DNA of 64,000 bases from NCBI GenBank assembly GCA_012932865.1, contig SAXG01000048.1, forward strand, positions 248,001-312,000, written 5' to 3'. Both the position numbers and the translations under genes were made by a program. This DNA comes from Amylostereum areolatum. Its lineage: Eukaryota > Basidiomycota > Agaricomycetes > Russulales > Stereaceae. The notes beneath the pieces are model-generated. The model saw only the letters and a program-made list of their open reading frames with translations. It was not told the DNA's origin and did not search any database. Below are positions 11,511-23,389 of the stretch, in pieces (positions within the stretch are counted from its first letter, which is position 1; every line of letters starts with the position of its first letter).

Positions 11511-14500
11511 TCACTCGCCCTGCCACTCCCCGCCCGTCGCCAGCGCCGCGAACACACCTCTCCGCTCCACGAGCTGCTCGTACGTGCCCTCCTCCGCCAC
11601 GACGCCGTCGTTCAGCACCACGATGCGGTCGCACAGGCGCATCAGCGCGAGCTTGTGCGTGACCACGACCGTCGTGCGCCCGACCTTGGCGTCGAGGATG
11701 GTGTCCATGACCGCGGCCTGGTTCGCGCCGTCGAGCGCGCTCGTGCACTCGTCCAGGATGAGGATCTTCGACGGCCGCAGGAGCGCGCGCGCGATCTGCA
11801 GGCGCTGCGCCTGCCCGCCCGAGATGAGCGCCGCGTTCTCGCCGACCATGGTCTCGTACCCGTTGGGGAGGCCCATGATGAACGCGTGCACGTTCGCCGC
11901 GCGCGCGGCGCGCTCGACGTCCTCCCGCGGGAGGCCGACGGTGCCGTACGCGATGTTCTCGGCGACGGTCGCGTCGAACAGGTGCGGGTTTTGGCTGACG
12001 ACCGAGACGTGTTCGCGGAGGTAGTGCACGTCCGTCGCGCCGAGCTCCCAGGGGCCGACGGTGATCGAGCCCGCGTCGGGCTCGTACAGGCGCTGGAGGA
12101 GGGCGGCGACGGTGGATTTTCCGGAGCCGGACGCGCCGACGATGGCGACGCTTTCGCCGGTGCGGATGTCGAGGGACACGTCCTTGAGGACGGGAACGTC
12201 CGGGCGTTCGGGGTAGGAGAAGGCGACGTTGTTGAAGGAGATCGTGTTGTTGACGGGGGGCTGCAGGCGGCCGCGGGACTCGGTGGTGTCGGGGGAAAGC
12301 TGCAGAAGCGTGTTGAAATCGCGGGTGGCCTGGATGGACTTGGCAATGCGTTGGGCTATCGACCGCCGTCAGCTTTGCAGATCCACGCCAAACGTAAAAG
12401 AAACCACTCACTGAAGGCCATAAGCTGGGAGCCGATGCTGACGGAGAAGACGACGAGGTTGAGGACTTGGACCATCTGGAGGTAGGTGTAGGTGCCGTTG
12501 GTGACGAGCACCGCGCCGACGTAGAACAGAAGGGCCTCGGAGAGGTAGATGAGCGAGCTCGCGACGCCGTAGGTGCAGCCCTCAACGAAGGCGCCGCGCA
12601 CACCCGTGCGCAGCGCCGAGTCGACGGAGGTATTGAAGCGCTGGAGGAACACGGACTCGAAGCCCATCGCGCGGATACCACGGATGTTAAGGATGGTCTA
12701 GAGATGACGCGTCAGCCACGGCCCGCATGAAAAAAGGTAGGCAAGAGAATGTACCTCGTAGTAGCCCTTGGCAACCTCCTCGCGCGAACGCTTGTTGCGG
12801 TACTCGTACTTGGACACGAGGTTGGTCTGGACGGCCATGGTGATCCCGAAAATCGGAGCGATCGCGAAGCCTACGAGGGTGAGCTGCCATCCCCAGGCCA
12901 GAGCCCAGATGAGACCGACAGAGAGCATCGTGATGACCACGACACCCTGCCCAAGCACGGTCGCGATGAGCGAGCGCGCGTCGTCGCCGTCCTTGATGAG
13001 AATCTGCACGAGGCGCACCGCGGTGTTCTCGCTCCTGTCGAACCACCTCTTGTCCTGCGCGAGGATGAGCTTGTAGGTGATGTCCCTCAGCCGCGTCACC
13101 CAGAACATGGCCGAGGTCTCGAGGATGAAGTACTTGAGGCCCATGAACAGCCCGTCCGCGACGGCGATGGCGAGCACGATCCCGCCGAAGGTGTTGATCA
13201 CGGAGACGTCCCGCGCTCCGATGGACACCTCGAAGAGCAGGCGGGAGAGCATGAACGAAAAGACGGGCGTGATCGCGCCGCTGATCATGGAGCAGAGGAT
13301 GCCGAGGACGACGAGGGGTTTGTACGGGATGGTCGGGTACACCTCGCGCATGAGCTGCCAGAACGACTCCTGCGGCTCCGTCGCGGGCTCTTCGTCCTCC
13401 TTCTCTTCCGGGATCGCGACCTCCTTGAGTGGCTGCAGGCCGATCGTGTCCCACTTGGCGCGCGTGCGCCTCTTCGCCGGCTCTGCGGATGCGCGACGGC
13501 GCGAGGCGCTCATGCCTTGGAACTTGAGCGCGCGCTTCTCGTCGAAGCCGAAGTCGTCGAAGAGCGTCGAGGAGGTCGTGGAGTAGGTGTGGTTAGAGTA
13601 GACGGGGGATGTTGGGGAGAACTGGAGGCTGAGGCGGTGGGACGAGGTCGTGTGGGCGGGAGTGGGGGAGGGGATGTCGACGGCGACGGTGGACGGACGG
13701 CGGGGACTGGGTTCGTACTGGCTGAAGTCCATGCCCGGACCGAACGCGTCCGCAGGGATGAACCGACTGATGCGTGCCGACTCGCGGGTACTGAGCACGG
13801 CTTGAGGCATGGCGGGCATGCCGCTGTTGCCAGTCAAGTCATGAACGACGTCGAACATCCAGTTGCCGAGGGTGAGAGGCCGGAGAGAGGGCTGCACGAT
13901 CGACTGGCGGCGAATGTCCACCTGTTCTTCGCGCGCCCTCTCCTGCTCCTCGAAAATCCGCTCCACGCGCTCCTCCCGCAGGCGAACGGCATCCTCGGAC
14001 CACAGATCAAGCTCCCGCTCGGGGAACCCGCCCGCTGCGCCCTGCGTATCGGCCATCTTGCGGAACTCGCCGCCTTCGGTCTCCTCGAGGTCGTGGCGGA
14101 ACCCCTGCTCGGCGACCTGGCCGTCTCTGAGGACGTACACGAAATCGTCCGGGCTGATCTGGGAGAGGTCGTGTGTGATGACGATGGTGGTCTTGTTCTG
14201 GCGGCAGCGCTTGACAGCTTCGAAGACAAGGATGCGAGAAGTCGCGTCCAGCGCGGACGTCGCCTCATCTAGTAATTGACTGTGAGTATCGTGTCGTCGA
14301 CGTGTGAGAAATCAGTGCTTACCGAGAATGAGAACCTTGGGGTCGCGGAGCATAGCACGGGCGATAGCGAGGCGCTGCTTCTGTCCACCAGAAAGGTTGG
14401 CACCGCCGTTGCCGAGCATGGTATCATAGCCGTTCGGGAGATCCTCCACGAAACGCTGCATGAGAGCGACCGTGCACGCGCCGATGACCTCTTGACGGGT

Positions 14501-16156
14501 CACGTCTTCGGGACGACGTCCGCAGCCGGAGCCTGCGAGACCCATGGCGACGTTGTCGTGCACGCTCATGTCGAAGAGGATCGCGCCTTGGGAGACGGCG
14601 CCGATTTGTTGACGGGTCCACTCGAGGTCAAGGTACTCGACGTCCTGTTCGTCGAGCATGATGTCGCCCGCCTGGATGTCGTACATGCGCAACAGCAGCT
14701 GCGCGATCGTGGACTTGCCGGACCCGGACCCGCCGACGATGAACGTGGTCTCGCCCGCGGCGATGAACATGGTGACGTCGTTGAGGACGGGGGCCGTGGG
14801 GCGGGACGGGTACGCGAACGTGACGTTGTGCAGGCTGATGTCGCCGTGGAACTGCTTCGGGATGATCTTGCGGAAGTTGGCGGTCTTGCGGCGGGGGAGG
14901 GTGGAGAAGACGCTGCCGCGGCGTACGGTGGGGACGGGAGTCGGCGCCTCGACGAGGCCAATCAAGGAGCTCATGGCGAACTTGCCCTTGGCGAGGGTGA
15001 TGAAGTGCGGGACGCACATCTGGAGGTTAGTTGTGGCGATGAGGCACGCCCAGAAGACGGCCATCACGTCGCCCGCGCCGACGGAGCCGTCGCGGACGAG
15101 CTTAGCACCGAACCAGAAACCCTGGACGAACATGGCCATGACGGTGAACTGGGTCATGCCGGAGGTGAAGGCCCACGTGCGGTTGAGGTCCCAGGCGGCG
15201 GTGCGGAGCTTCTCGGTCATCGCGGTGAAGGCTGCGTACTCGTACGATGCGGCGTTGAAGGCCTTGACGGTGGCGATGGCGCTGACCGCGCGGTCGACCA
15301 CGGTGGCCGCAGACGCGATCCGAGCGCGTTCGACGCCCACGAGGGGACCTGCGGTCGCCTGGGACACGGCTTGAACGGCCATCATGACGGGGACGGCGGA
15401 AAGGATGACGAGGGTGAGAGCCCAGGACCGGATGAATCCGAGAACGAGGCAGACCACGCAGGTGGTGAGGTGCTGGAGAACCATCCCGCAAGCGAGCGAG
15501 GAGGCCATGCGGATTTCTTCGGTGTCTCTGAAATGAACCGTGCATTAGAACGGACGAATGAACGTGCGCAGCCGACAGGAAATAGACACGCACTTTGCGA
15601 ACTTGGCCATAAGGCCGCCTGCACCGACTGGACCATCCCCTTCCGCGGTTTGGACAGCGTCCTCTGAACCAATCTTGGTGTCGTACCATGCCATTTCTTT
15701 GCCAGCGACCGAGGTATACACCTTCTTCCGGATGAGGGCGGTGTTACGTTCGCCCGTCCAAATCCAAAGACTGGAGGTCGCGCTGCTGAGGGCGAGAGCG
15801 GCAATGGCAAGTCCGAGAAGCTCGAGGGCGGAGATGGCGACGCCGTGACGGAGGGTGTGCTTGTCCTGGGCGGTGGGCGCGGCGATGAGGGAGAACTGGG
15901 CGAAGGTGTTGAAGACCTCGCCGATGACGAAGGTCATGAAGGGGGCGACGCCGCCTGCGATGAGGGAGAGGATGACGGCGGGGAGAATAAGGATACAGAC
16001 GTCTCGTCGAGAGACGAGGGAGAAGAGAAGGCGAATGGTGGGGGCGGGCGGGGTGTAGTCGGGGACTTTGGGGGTGGATGCGGTGGAAGAGGCGATGGAG
16101 CGGGCGTCGAGGTCGACGACGACCGACGCGCTCTCCGTCTTTGCGTCGTGCGACAT
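11511..16156 (-). CDS. STE6: Full-size ABCB transporter, Ste6 (a-factor exporter) type
   Basis: An ATP-driven membrane exporter with two TMD-NBD halves. Five exons splice in phase (15594-16156, 14323-15527, 12755-14268, 12412-12697, 11511-12355; about 1470 residues). NBD1 has Walker A GGSGSGKST, Q-loop VSQGAILFD, signature LSGGQKQR, Walker B LILDEATSALD and H-loop VITHD. NBD2 has GASGSGKST, VVSQNPHLFD, signature ISGGQAQR, LILDECTSALD and VVTHK. Both sites look catalytically complete. The NBD1 Walker B Asp codon is split by an intron. About 230 residues of acidic and Ser-rich linker join the halves, longer than in typical fungal multidrug ABCB pumps and more like Ste6, which exports the farnesylated mating pheromone; that substrate is inferred. 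A multidrug Pmd1-type pump is the alternative. Head to head with RRP14 across about 405 bp. Confidence 0.88.
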
Positions 16157-16561
16157 GGTGGGGGAGGGAAGGGAAGGGGGAGGGCGGGCACTTTCCAGCG
16201 GGCGGCCATGATTTATTGTCTTTGAGGCGAACGCGAAAGCAATTCTCTTTGCTCTCTATTGTCTTCGTTCGCATTATGTAATCACAAAAGACCCAGGGCG
16301 TGACTCCGACTTCTTTGTCTCCACCTTCTGTCTCACTCCGCTATCACCCAGAAAACTGCATTTCATGCATCATGTCCTACGATGCTCTTGCCCTCATCTC
16401 GGGGACTCGTAGCAAAGGGAAGGCGGGCTGGTCAAAGTGGTGAATTTATGGGTAGTGGCCACCGTGTCACACAATGTCACGTCACGTCACACACCGCCAT
16501 TGTTCGTGACTTTCCCGTCACACAGCCCCGTTCACCGCCCACCACGACGCCGTCCCCGACG
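16157..16561. promoter_or_regulatory. Bidirectional promoter with CRE-like TCACGTCA cluster
   Basis: About 405 bp separate the start codons of the divergent ABC transporter and RRP14 genes. 16475-16492 reads tgtcacgtcacgtcacac, with further gtcacac copies at about 16464 and 16528. The overlapping TGACGTGA/TCACGTCA cores resemble bZIP (CRE/ATF) or E-box-like sites. Nothing in the sequence proves binding. Confidence 0.4.
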
Positions 16562-18051
16562 ATGCCGACGTCCACCGCCTCCCTCCACGCTTCCCTTCAG
16601 TGCCACAACAGCACCTTCGAGTCCCTTCTCAAACTCATCCCTGCCCGATACTACCTCGTCCAGGACGACGTAGACGACCAGGTGCGTTTTTTTTCTCTCG
16701 CCCTCGTCCGCTTCCGCCTCGCCTGACCCTCGTTGCAGGGCGTGTCCAAGTACCACAAAAATAAGAAGAAGAACCAGGCTCCCAAACAGGCCATCAAGGA
16801 GGCCTCCAAAAAGGCCCGCAGGGAGAAGGTGTGTGGTACAGTCGTGTATGGACCCGAGCGGTGTCTCATTCATTCCCCTGTCCTTCCCTTCGCACGCACA
16901 GCTCGATCCTGCCAACAACAAGTCCATTCTCGACTTGCAGTCCGAGGCGCGCGCCACATCCAAACACCTCGCCGGAAAAGGCAAACAAAAAGCCTCCGTG
17001 CCGGACGACGGTTCGGACGACGAGGATGCCGCCGTCATGGACGTCGACGTCGATCTCAGCGACGAAGACGCCGTCGAGGGAGATGACGCGGCGTTCGTGC
17101 CCATGCCCGAGGCGGAGAGCATCGACGCCCTCCGCGCAAAACTTCACGCGAAGATCGACATGATGCAACATCGCAAGCGATGGGGCGGCAATCCGTCGAG
17201 CAGAGACGAGTTGCTCGAGGAGCGCAGGATGCAACGCGCGGCCATGCGCGAGCGGCGACGGAAGGAAACGCGGGAGAAGATCAGACGGGAGGAGGAGCGG
17301 CGGGGCAAGGGCAAGGGTAAAGACAAGGAAAAGAGCAAGGACAAGGCCGTGCCGAACAAGGTGCGTTCTTCATGGCCCGTTTCATTCTTCATGTCTTTGC
17401 CATCCTCCTGACGCTGGCCGGATTGTCAGACGCAGCTCATCGTCCCCGATCAAGCCTCGTCCTCTCGGCTCCCTCACGACCCCCAATCCTCGTTCACCAA
17501 CGTCACCTTCTCCGCCCTCGCCGACGCAGCTTCCTCCTCCAAAAAAGGCCAACGTCTCAAGACCTCATCCAACCCCTCCCAAGCTTTGGCCCAGCTGGCC
17601 TCCCGGAAGGAGCGCCTCGCCGCCATGCCGGAGGACAAGCGCAAGCACATCGAGGAGCGCGAAAAATGGGAAAAGGCCGAGGCGCGCATGGAGGGCGTCA
17701 AGGTCCACGACAACGAGGCCCGCCTCAAAAAAGCGGCCAAGCGTACGGAAAAGGAGAAAGTCAAGAGCAAGAAGACCTGGTACGTGGCCCCGTTCCCCGG
17801 ATCTTCGCCCCGCGCAAATCGCTCATTCCTTCCTTTTTTCCCCCTCCGTCGTGCGCAGGGACGAGCGGAAGGAGCAGCTCACCGCGTCGATGGCCGCAAA
17901 GCAGAAGAAACGCTCCGACAATATTGCGTCCCGCAACGAGCGGAGAAGCGACAAGAAGAAGGGGGTCAAGCCGAAGCACAAGGCGCGCCCCGGGTTCGAG
18001 GGCAAGTCGTTCGGGAAGGGGAAGGGTGCGCCGTCGGGGAAGAAGAAGTAG
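16562..18051 (+). CDS. RRP14: SURF6/Rrp14 ribosome-biogenesis protein
   Basis: A nucleolar protein needed for 18S/27S pre-rRNA processing and ribosome assembly. Five exons splice exactly in phase (16562-16681, 16739-16828, 16902-17360, 17430-17779, 17859-18051; 403 residues). The N-terminus (ASLQCHNSTFESLLKLIP) carries the short SURF6 N-terminal motif, followed by basic KYHKNKKKNQAPKQ. The middle has acidic runs and then the helical, charged block LRAKLHAKIDMMQHRKR. The C-terminal SURF6 region runs RKERLAAMPEDKRKHIEERE, KRSDNIASRNERR and ends KHKARPGFEGKSFGKGKG, with a Lys-rich tail. The Lys/Arg/Glu bias and GFEG motif are characteristic. The start is the first ATG in the only frame that splices. 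Confidence 0.92.
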
Positions 18052-18471
18052 CTGTCCCGTCACCGTGTCGACTTTTCTCTCTCTCTATGCCGCGCAGATG
18101 TCCCGCAATCCATGTCGATTTTTCCTTTCCTTTCCTCGACGCTGACAGCGACGTCTTGATGGCCCGCGCCCGGTGCGGCGGCGGCCCACGCATGTCCCAT
18201 AACGTTTGAGACATCCTCTCCATTTTTCCCATTACGAAACCTCTGACCTAACGTGTCCCCCTTCAAGCCCCTCTCGCTACATCCCCTTTTCACCGTGCTT
18301 TTAACCGTCGTCCTCTGAGCCCCTCTCCCTCTTAGCCACAACATCCCAAGGCCAACCTCCCTCATCTCACGTCGAGTTCAAAGGTCAAGAAAGCCCAACC
18401 GGTGTCATACTTTCCTGGTCTGAACCGCGATCCCATTCCTTCGAACCGCGGAAGCATCGGTCTCAATTGAA
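18052..18471. other. Intergenic, no gene seen
   Basis: 3' flank of RRP14 and pyrimidine-rich upstream region of the next gene (CT-rich from about 18260 to 18370, a usual fungal leader feature). No coding frame supported. Confidence 0.5.
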
Positions 18472-19581
18472 ATGGACGCCGTTATATTCCACCCGGTCGA
18501 CGTCCACCTGCCCCCTTCCCACCACCACGAGCATCAGTCCCACCCCGCATTCCCATCCCACCATTCTACATCGATGAACATCGAGCACCTCCTCTCACCC
18601 GTCGAGCCTTCATTCGACCCTACCAACGCCCACGGGAGCCACATCCCCTATAATTTTTCCGCCGCCGCCGGGTACTGGAATGGCAGCTTGGACCCCAACC
18701 ACCATGGCCCGTTTCCGCCCTCGTCAGAGGACAGTACGACGTACGACTTTGGGGGTACGTTCTTCCCCTCTCCCCTCCGTCTCCACCAACCCTCGCTCAC
18801 CCACCCTCCCACAGCTCCCATCCGCGCCCCTCCTTCCCTCCTCCCGACCCCCTCCCCCACCCCCTATCCCACCCAACTCGTCGGCCCCGGCGCTCCAGGC
18901 GTCTACTTCTCCGTCTCTCAATCCTCTCCCTGCATAGACATCGACGGCTGGGTGCCCCCGCCCGGGATGACCTCCGTGCACGTCCACATCCCGCCGGAGG
19001 CCATCCCGTACGACATCCGCCGCAAGCTCGTGTCGACCATGGGCAGGCCGGGCGTGCTCACGCCCCACTCGCGGCCGCAGGGGGAACGGAGGCGCGGCGC
19101 GCGCGAGTCGCATGTGCGGACGGAAGCGGCGGGGACGGAGGCGGCGGGGACGGAGGCGGCGGGGACGGAGGCGGCGTTCTCGGTTGCGTTCGAGGGCTCG
19201 TACCCAGCTTATGACGGATACCACCCCCGCCAGCACCGGGGCTCGGTCCAGCACCAACGCTCCTCGCCCGCTCTCTGTCCTTCCCACCCGTCCGCGCTGG
19301 ACGAATCCCAGCCCAGCCCGCCTTACTACTACGCCGGCGCGCCGGACCCGCGCCTCCGCACGGACGGATACGCACACACCGGCGCGGGCGCGATCGGCAC
19401 GACGTCCGCCTCGTTCGCGGGCAGGATCGACCCGATGCTCCTCGCGCCCCGCGCGTTGGCGTACATGCACGCGGGCGGGACGGGGCTGCGGAAGCGGGGC
19501 GCGATGGCGCTGTGGGAGGAGGGCCAGGGGGCCGAGGAGGCGTACGTGTATGGCGGGGTGCGGAAGCGGGTGTGCGTCTGA
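18472..19581 (+). CDS. Hypothetical low-complexity protein
   Basis: A 369-codon open frame from ATG at 18472 to TGA. The N-terminus is His/Pro/Ser-rich (HLPPSHHHEHQSHPAF). A central segment has a folded look (IDIDGWVPPPGMTSVHVHIP then EAIPYDIRRKLVSTMGR). A TEAAG tandem repeat follows, then a C-terminal part ending in basic RKRVCV. No known domain recognised. 18755-18816 could be an intron (gtacgt donor, ccacag acceptor) rather than coding, which would change the N-terminal third. The overall style resembles fungal regulatory proteins with disordered regions, but there is no DNA-binding motif to support that. A reverse-strand frame across it is a shadow. Confidence 0.5.
   Translation: MDAVIFHPVDVHLPPSHHHEHQSHPAFPSHHSTSMNIEHLLSPVEPSFDPTNAHGSHIPYNFSAAAGYWNGSLDPNHHGPFPPSSEDSTTYDFGGTFFPSPLRLHQPSLTHPPTAPIRAPPSLLPTPSPTPYPTQLVGPGAPGVYFSVSQSSPCIDIDGWVPPPGMTSVHVHIPPEAIPYDIRRKLVSTMGRPGVLTPHSRPQGERRRGARESHVRTEAAGTEAAGTEAAGTEAAFSVAFEGSYPAYDGYHPRQHRGSVQHQRSSPALCPSHPSALDESQPSPPYYYAGAPDPRLRTDGYAHTGAGAIGTTSASFAGRIDPMLLAPRALAYMHAGGTGLRKRGAMALWEEGQGAEEAYVYGGVRKRVCV
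19120..19175 (+). repeat. 15 bp tandem repeat encoding TEAAG
   Basis: The unit gcggcggggacggag is repeated three times exactly (19126-19170) with partial copies at both ends, inserting four TEAA(G) units in frame in the low-complexity protein. The length is a multiple of three, so copy-number change would keep the frame. Confidence 0.85.
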
Positions 19582-20477
19582 CCCGAGGCTGTGAAGCTTG
19601 AAGCTCGACGTTTCTTGAGTTGAGGGGCCCCGGTCGCGCCGAGCGTGTCCTAAGTACCTCGCCTGCCTTCGCCATCGCTTTGACTTGCTGCTCCGGACTC
19701 TGTGCTCTCGTACGTAGTCTCGAGCGTATCATTATGTCTATCGTATTGTATTGTACCTTTATGTCGTTCGTCGTCCACTGCTTTGCGCTGCGTATCACCC
19801 CCAGGCTCGATCGTTCCGACGTCTCACCCCCCCTACTTGCTTAGGCTTAGGTGAATCGACCTGTGACCATTCGCGCATTGGTTCAGAATCCATCCCTGCG
19901 CTTCCTTCGTGGCTGTGACGCCTTCTACCCCCCGATGGCACCGGTCCTTGCGAGGTTGTTCTGTTTCGTAGTTGTGGGGGATCGTATGCGACAAGTTCAG
20001 ACTGCTTGGAGTCGGAACGACGAAGTCGGGAAGATGCAAGAACGAAAGATCACGTGCGCGCGAGAACGAAGTTTCTGTTTCTCGCCTCCCTCTTTCCCAC
20101 TTTTTGCTCACCGCGCACTCCCCGTGTACACCCACCCATTCAAGGGCCATCGGCGCCGCGTCTGAGTGCAAGTCTCCTTCTCCACGTTAGCGCCCATAAT
20201 ACAGTCCGACGAGATCTGACCCGCGCGAAGGCCGCCAAGTGCCTGCTACCGGTATCACTCGATTCAATCACTACATCGACCACGGTCTTCCTCGTTGCCA
20301 GCACCCCCAATCTACGCGGAAGCTGTCAGTCACTGGACTTCTAAACTCGACTTTTGACATGGGACGTTCCGGATACGACGGTCCCGTTCTCTGCCTTGTG
20401 ACCCCAGGGGGACATCGTGCCGTCGTGCTCATCCGGACCCCCATGTTGCATGGGGAGCCGGGACTCTCACTCGACCT
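19582..20477. other. Intergenic, no gene seen
   Basis: Holds the 3' flank of the low-complexity gene, with a gaagcttgaagctc motif at about 19590 of the kind also seen near 23.5 and 48.5 kb, and the promoter of formin-like paralogue 2. Only short, overlapping frames occur. Confidence 0.5.
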
Positions 20478-23389
20478 ATGGACTCGCTCGTCAGCCTGTG
20501 GAAGACCAAGACGGGCTCTACGAACTCTCGGACCCATGTACGCTCCCAATCATCTACCCGGGTGAGTTTTATAATCCCGTCTCTTTCGACCGCGACGACT
20601 GACGGCCTCGGATCGCGGCCTCCCCACCGTCCTGCATTTTCTCAGCCTTCCTTGACTCGAATCGCGACGGACATCATCTCAGCACCCTCTTCCAATCCCA
20701 CCCTCCATACAAGCCGCCGTCAGGCCTCGAACGGAGCTGGCACGCCCGCAAGGACCGACAGGATCCCCTCGCGGTCCCCGCTCTCCCCGCTCTCCCAACA
20801 ATCCAGCGCCTCGCCTCACCCTCCTATCTCGCCCTTTTCACCGGCACAAAGGGGCCTCTACTCCTCCCCCTCTGGCACATCCTCCATCGAGTTTCACCCG
20901 AGGGAGACGCCTCCGTGGACCCACCGCTCACCACAAACGCACGCCCTCGCCCTCAAGCGGCGAAGCAAGTCCGTCGACGCCAGGAGCGCGCTCTCCGAAG
21001 ACCGTCTCCGGAGCCAGAACGATCCCCATCTTCCCAGCGGCGGTGCGAGCGGAGGCACCCATCATCGTCGTATCGCGACCATCGACACGGGCGTCTCCTT
21101 GCGGCCTCCGTTCTCTCAGGAGCCCTTCGCAGGATCAGGCGCGGCGTCTCCTCGAGGCTGGGACGACGGGCCAGCATCGACGGCCACTGTGGGGTCGTGG
21201 GCCCGTCGACCGCCCCTCCCGAGGGAGTTCGTCGGCTCGGGGACGCATCGACGACAGGAGAGCTCTCCGCGCAGCGACGCGTCCTCGCCCATTGAAGGGG
21301 AGAGGCATGGAGGACGCGGGAGCGAGCGGCTCCAGCGACGTCCCGCGATCAAGTCGAAGGATAAACGAGATCGCGTCGAGAGATCTGGGAGAGATGCAGG
21401 TCAGGCTGCAGGAGAGGATACCTTGCCCGCGTGGTACCTCCAGCGGCTGAAGGAGCACACGCTGGTGGGAAGCCAGTCCACTGCGTTGCTCGAGTCGCTC
21501 AGGAGAGACGAGCGAGAGTGCGTCTCGCGGTGGTTCTGCATAGGGTCCAGCTCTGACGTCATTTTAGTTGGACGAGGCGATTCGTCGAGGGTGGTGGGTT
21601 GCCGGCCTTAGGAAACGCTTTGACGTGGATAAATGGGAGGGGTGTGGACCGGTGAGCCCTTTCTTTGGACGTTAGGTATCCAGTCTGACGTCGACTACCA
21701 TGAAGCCAGGACGCCGAGCATCCACTGGAGTGCGGAATATTAGCCTGTCTACGACATATTCTCCGGATCCCAGCCAGTCGCTTTCTTTTCACTATACGTA
21801 GTCGTAGCATGCTGATTGTGATCCAGCAGACATACACACGCAACGTTGAGGCGCATAACGACCTCGTCTCCCAAGTCACCAGGTCTTTGAACTCGCCCCG
21901 AGTCGCCACTCGGAAGCTCGTCGTCGAACTGCTTACCTTCCTCGTGCATTGGGACGACGGGGTCGGATTACAGGCCGTCCTGGTCGCGCTCACTGCGCTC
22001 ACAGAGGCCATGGCCGCGGGCAACTCTCCTTACGCTTACTGGTTCAAGAGCATGGCCATGGTGATCGCAGGTCGGGGCACTGCGGATAGCCTTGCGGGCG
22101 AAGGCGAAGGCGTCAACGAAACCCTTGGAGACTATGCTGTAAATTTCCCCTCGAAATTCGGTGCCCTTACTGCTTGCTGACCCGATGCATAGCTGCATAA
22201 TTTACGTCTGATCAATGGCGTGCTCAAGAACATGGACGACCTCTCGTCACGCCTCGAACACCGGGCCACGATGGAAAGCGACGGCCTCGACCGGATCATC
22301 GCACTCTGCCACAAACTTCGGCACGGCGCCCTCGCGGAGGAGCTCGAAGCGCTCCAGAAGCATAAGATCCTGGACGAAAAGCGGCGCGGGGTGCTGGAAG
22401 CCCGAGTCTCCCGAGCGTCGGCTGATCTCCACCTATGGCAAGAACAGACGATGCACGACAAGCGGGAGCTCCAAGGACGGCTTTACATGGACATCCTACG
22501 CGACATGATGAACCTGGAGGACATGTCCTCCGCTCTCCAGGAGAGAACGAACGACACGGAGGCGCATGGCTACTTGCTATCCATGCTCCAGCGGCTCCTG
22601 CTCATACCCAAGGAAGGGACCGGCCTCGTCCACTGCTACCAGCTCATCGACTCTCTTGTCGCGGACGTGATCACGGATATGGACTCTGAAGACGCCGGAC
22701 AAGGGTCGTTTCAGCACCGGTCCACCTCACCTTGGACCCCCACACCGCGCTATCCCCATCCATCGCCCACCTATCCCTCCTCCCCCGACGCAGACGGATC
22801 CCATGGAGGAATCGCCCGCCGTCCCTCAAAGCGGCTCCACATGCTGATTCTCACACTCCGACGCGAACTCGAGGAGTCCCGCGAGCACGCGAACCGGCTC
22901 CAGCTCCAGCTCGCCACGCAGAAGGCGCGGTACGAGGGACAGATCGCGGAGCTCGAGGACGAAATCCGAACGCTGATCCGGCTGCTCAAGCAGGTCGAGG
23001 GCGTGATCGACGACATCCTCCGGAAGGACGACGTCGACCGGGGCGTGCTCGTAGACGTGCTGCGCCGTCTGCAGCACGTCCCGGACGAGGTGGAGTGGTC
23101 CGTGGCCAAGCGCGGGCAGGAGAGCCATGCGACGACGCCCACGCCGTCGCGCCCGTCGACGACGGCCAGCCACGAATCGACGATGTCCAGCACGGAGGAG
23201 GCGCTGAATGGACGGGTGTCGCAGCTCATCGACGCGGACGAGGCGCACGTTCATCTGCAAGCGCACAGGATACGGAGACAGCTGAAGACAGGGCGCAGGA
23301 TCCTGCGCGAGGTGCTGCAGGGGGTGCTGCTGATACATCGCGGACTGCACGATAGGTCGATGCCCCACCCTTACGGCTCGAGATTGTAA
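20478..23389 (+). CDS. Formin GBD/FH3-domain protein lacking FH1-FH2 (paralogue 2)
   Basis: Same design as the gene at 7483-10561. Supported exons: 20478-20561 (MDSLVSLWKTKTGSTNSR), 20646-21517 (Ser/Pro/Arg-rich disordered region ending PAWYLQRLKEHTLVGSQ), 21568-21651 (WTRRFVEGGGLPALGNAL), an exon ending at 22138 (LNSPRVATRKLVVELLTFLV, GNSPYAYWFKSMAMVIAG) and 22193-23389 (SSALQERTNDTEAHGYLLSM, LQRLLLIPKEGTGLVHCYQL). A coiled coil (LRRELEESREHANRLQLQL) follows, then the tail LLIHRGLHDRSMPHPYG. GBD and FH3 motifs match formins; FH1 and FH2 are absent. The exon equivalent to paralogue 1's 70-nt exon 4 should fall in 21652-21823, but no reading there splices in phase, so that exon is either missed or damaged. 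Role as a Rho-GTPase-binding adaptor is inference. Confidence 0.8.

Noticed and set aside
12749..15667. Long plus-strand open frames (407-507 codons) antisense to the ABC transporter
   Set aside because: They are codon-composition shadows: Asp/Glu/Arg/His-rich, with no domains, lying across exons that encode both nucleotide-binding domains on the other strand.
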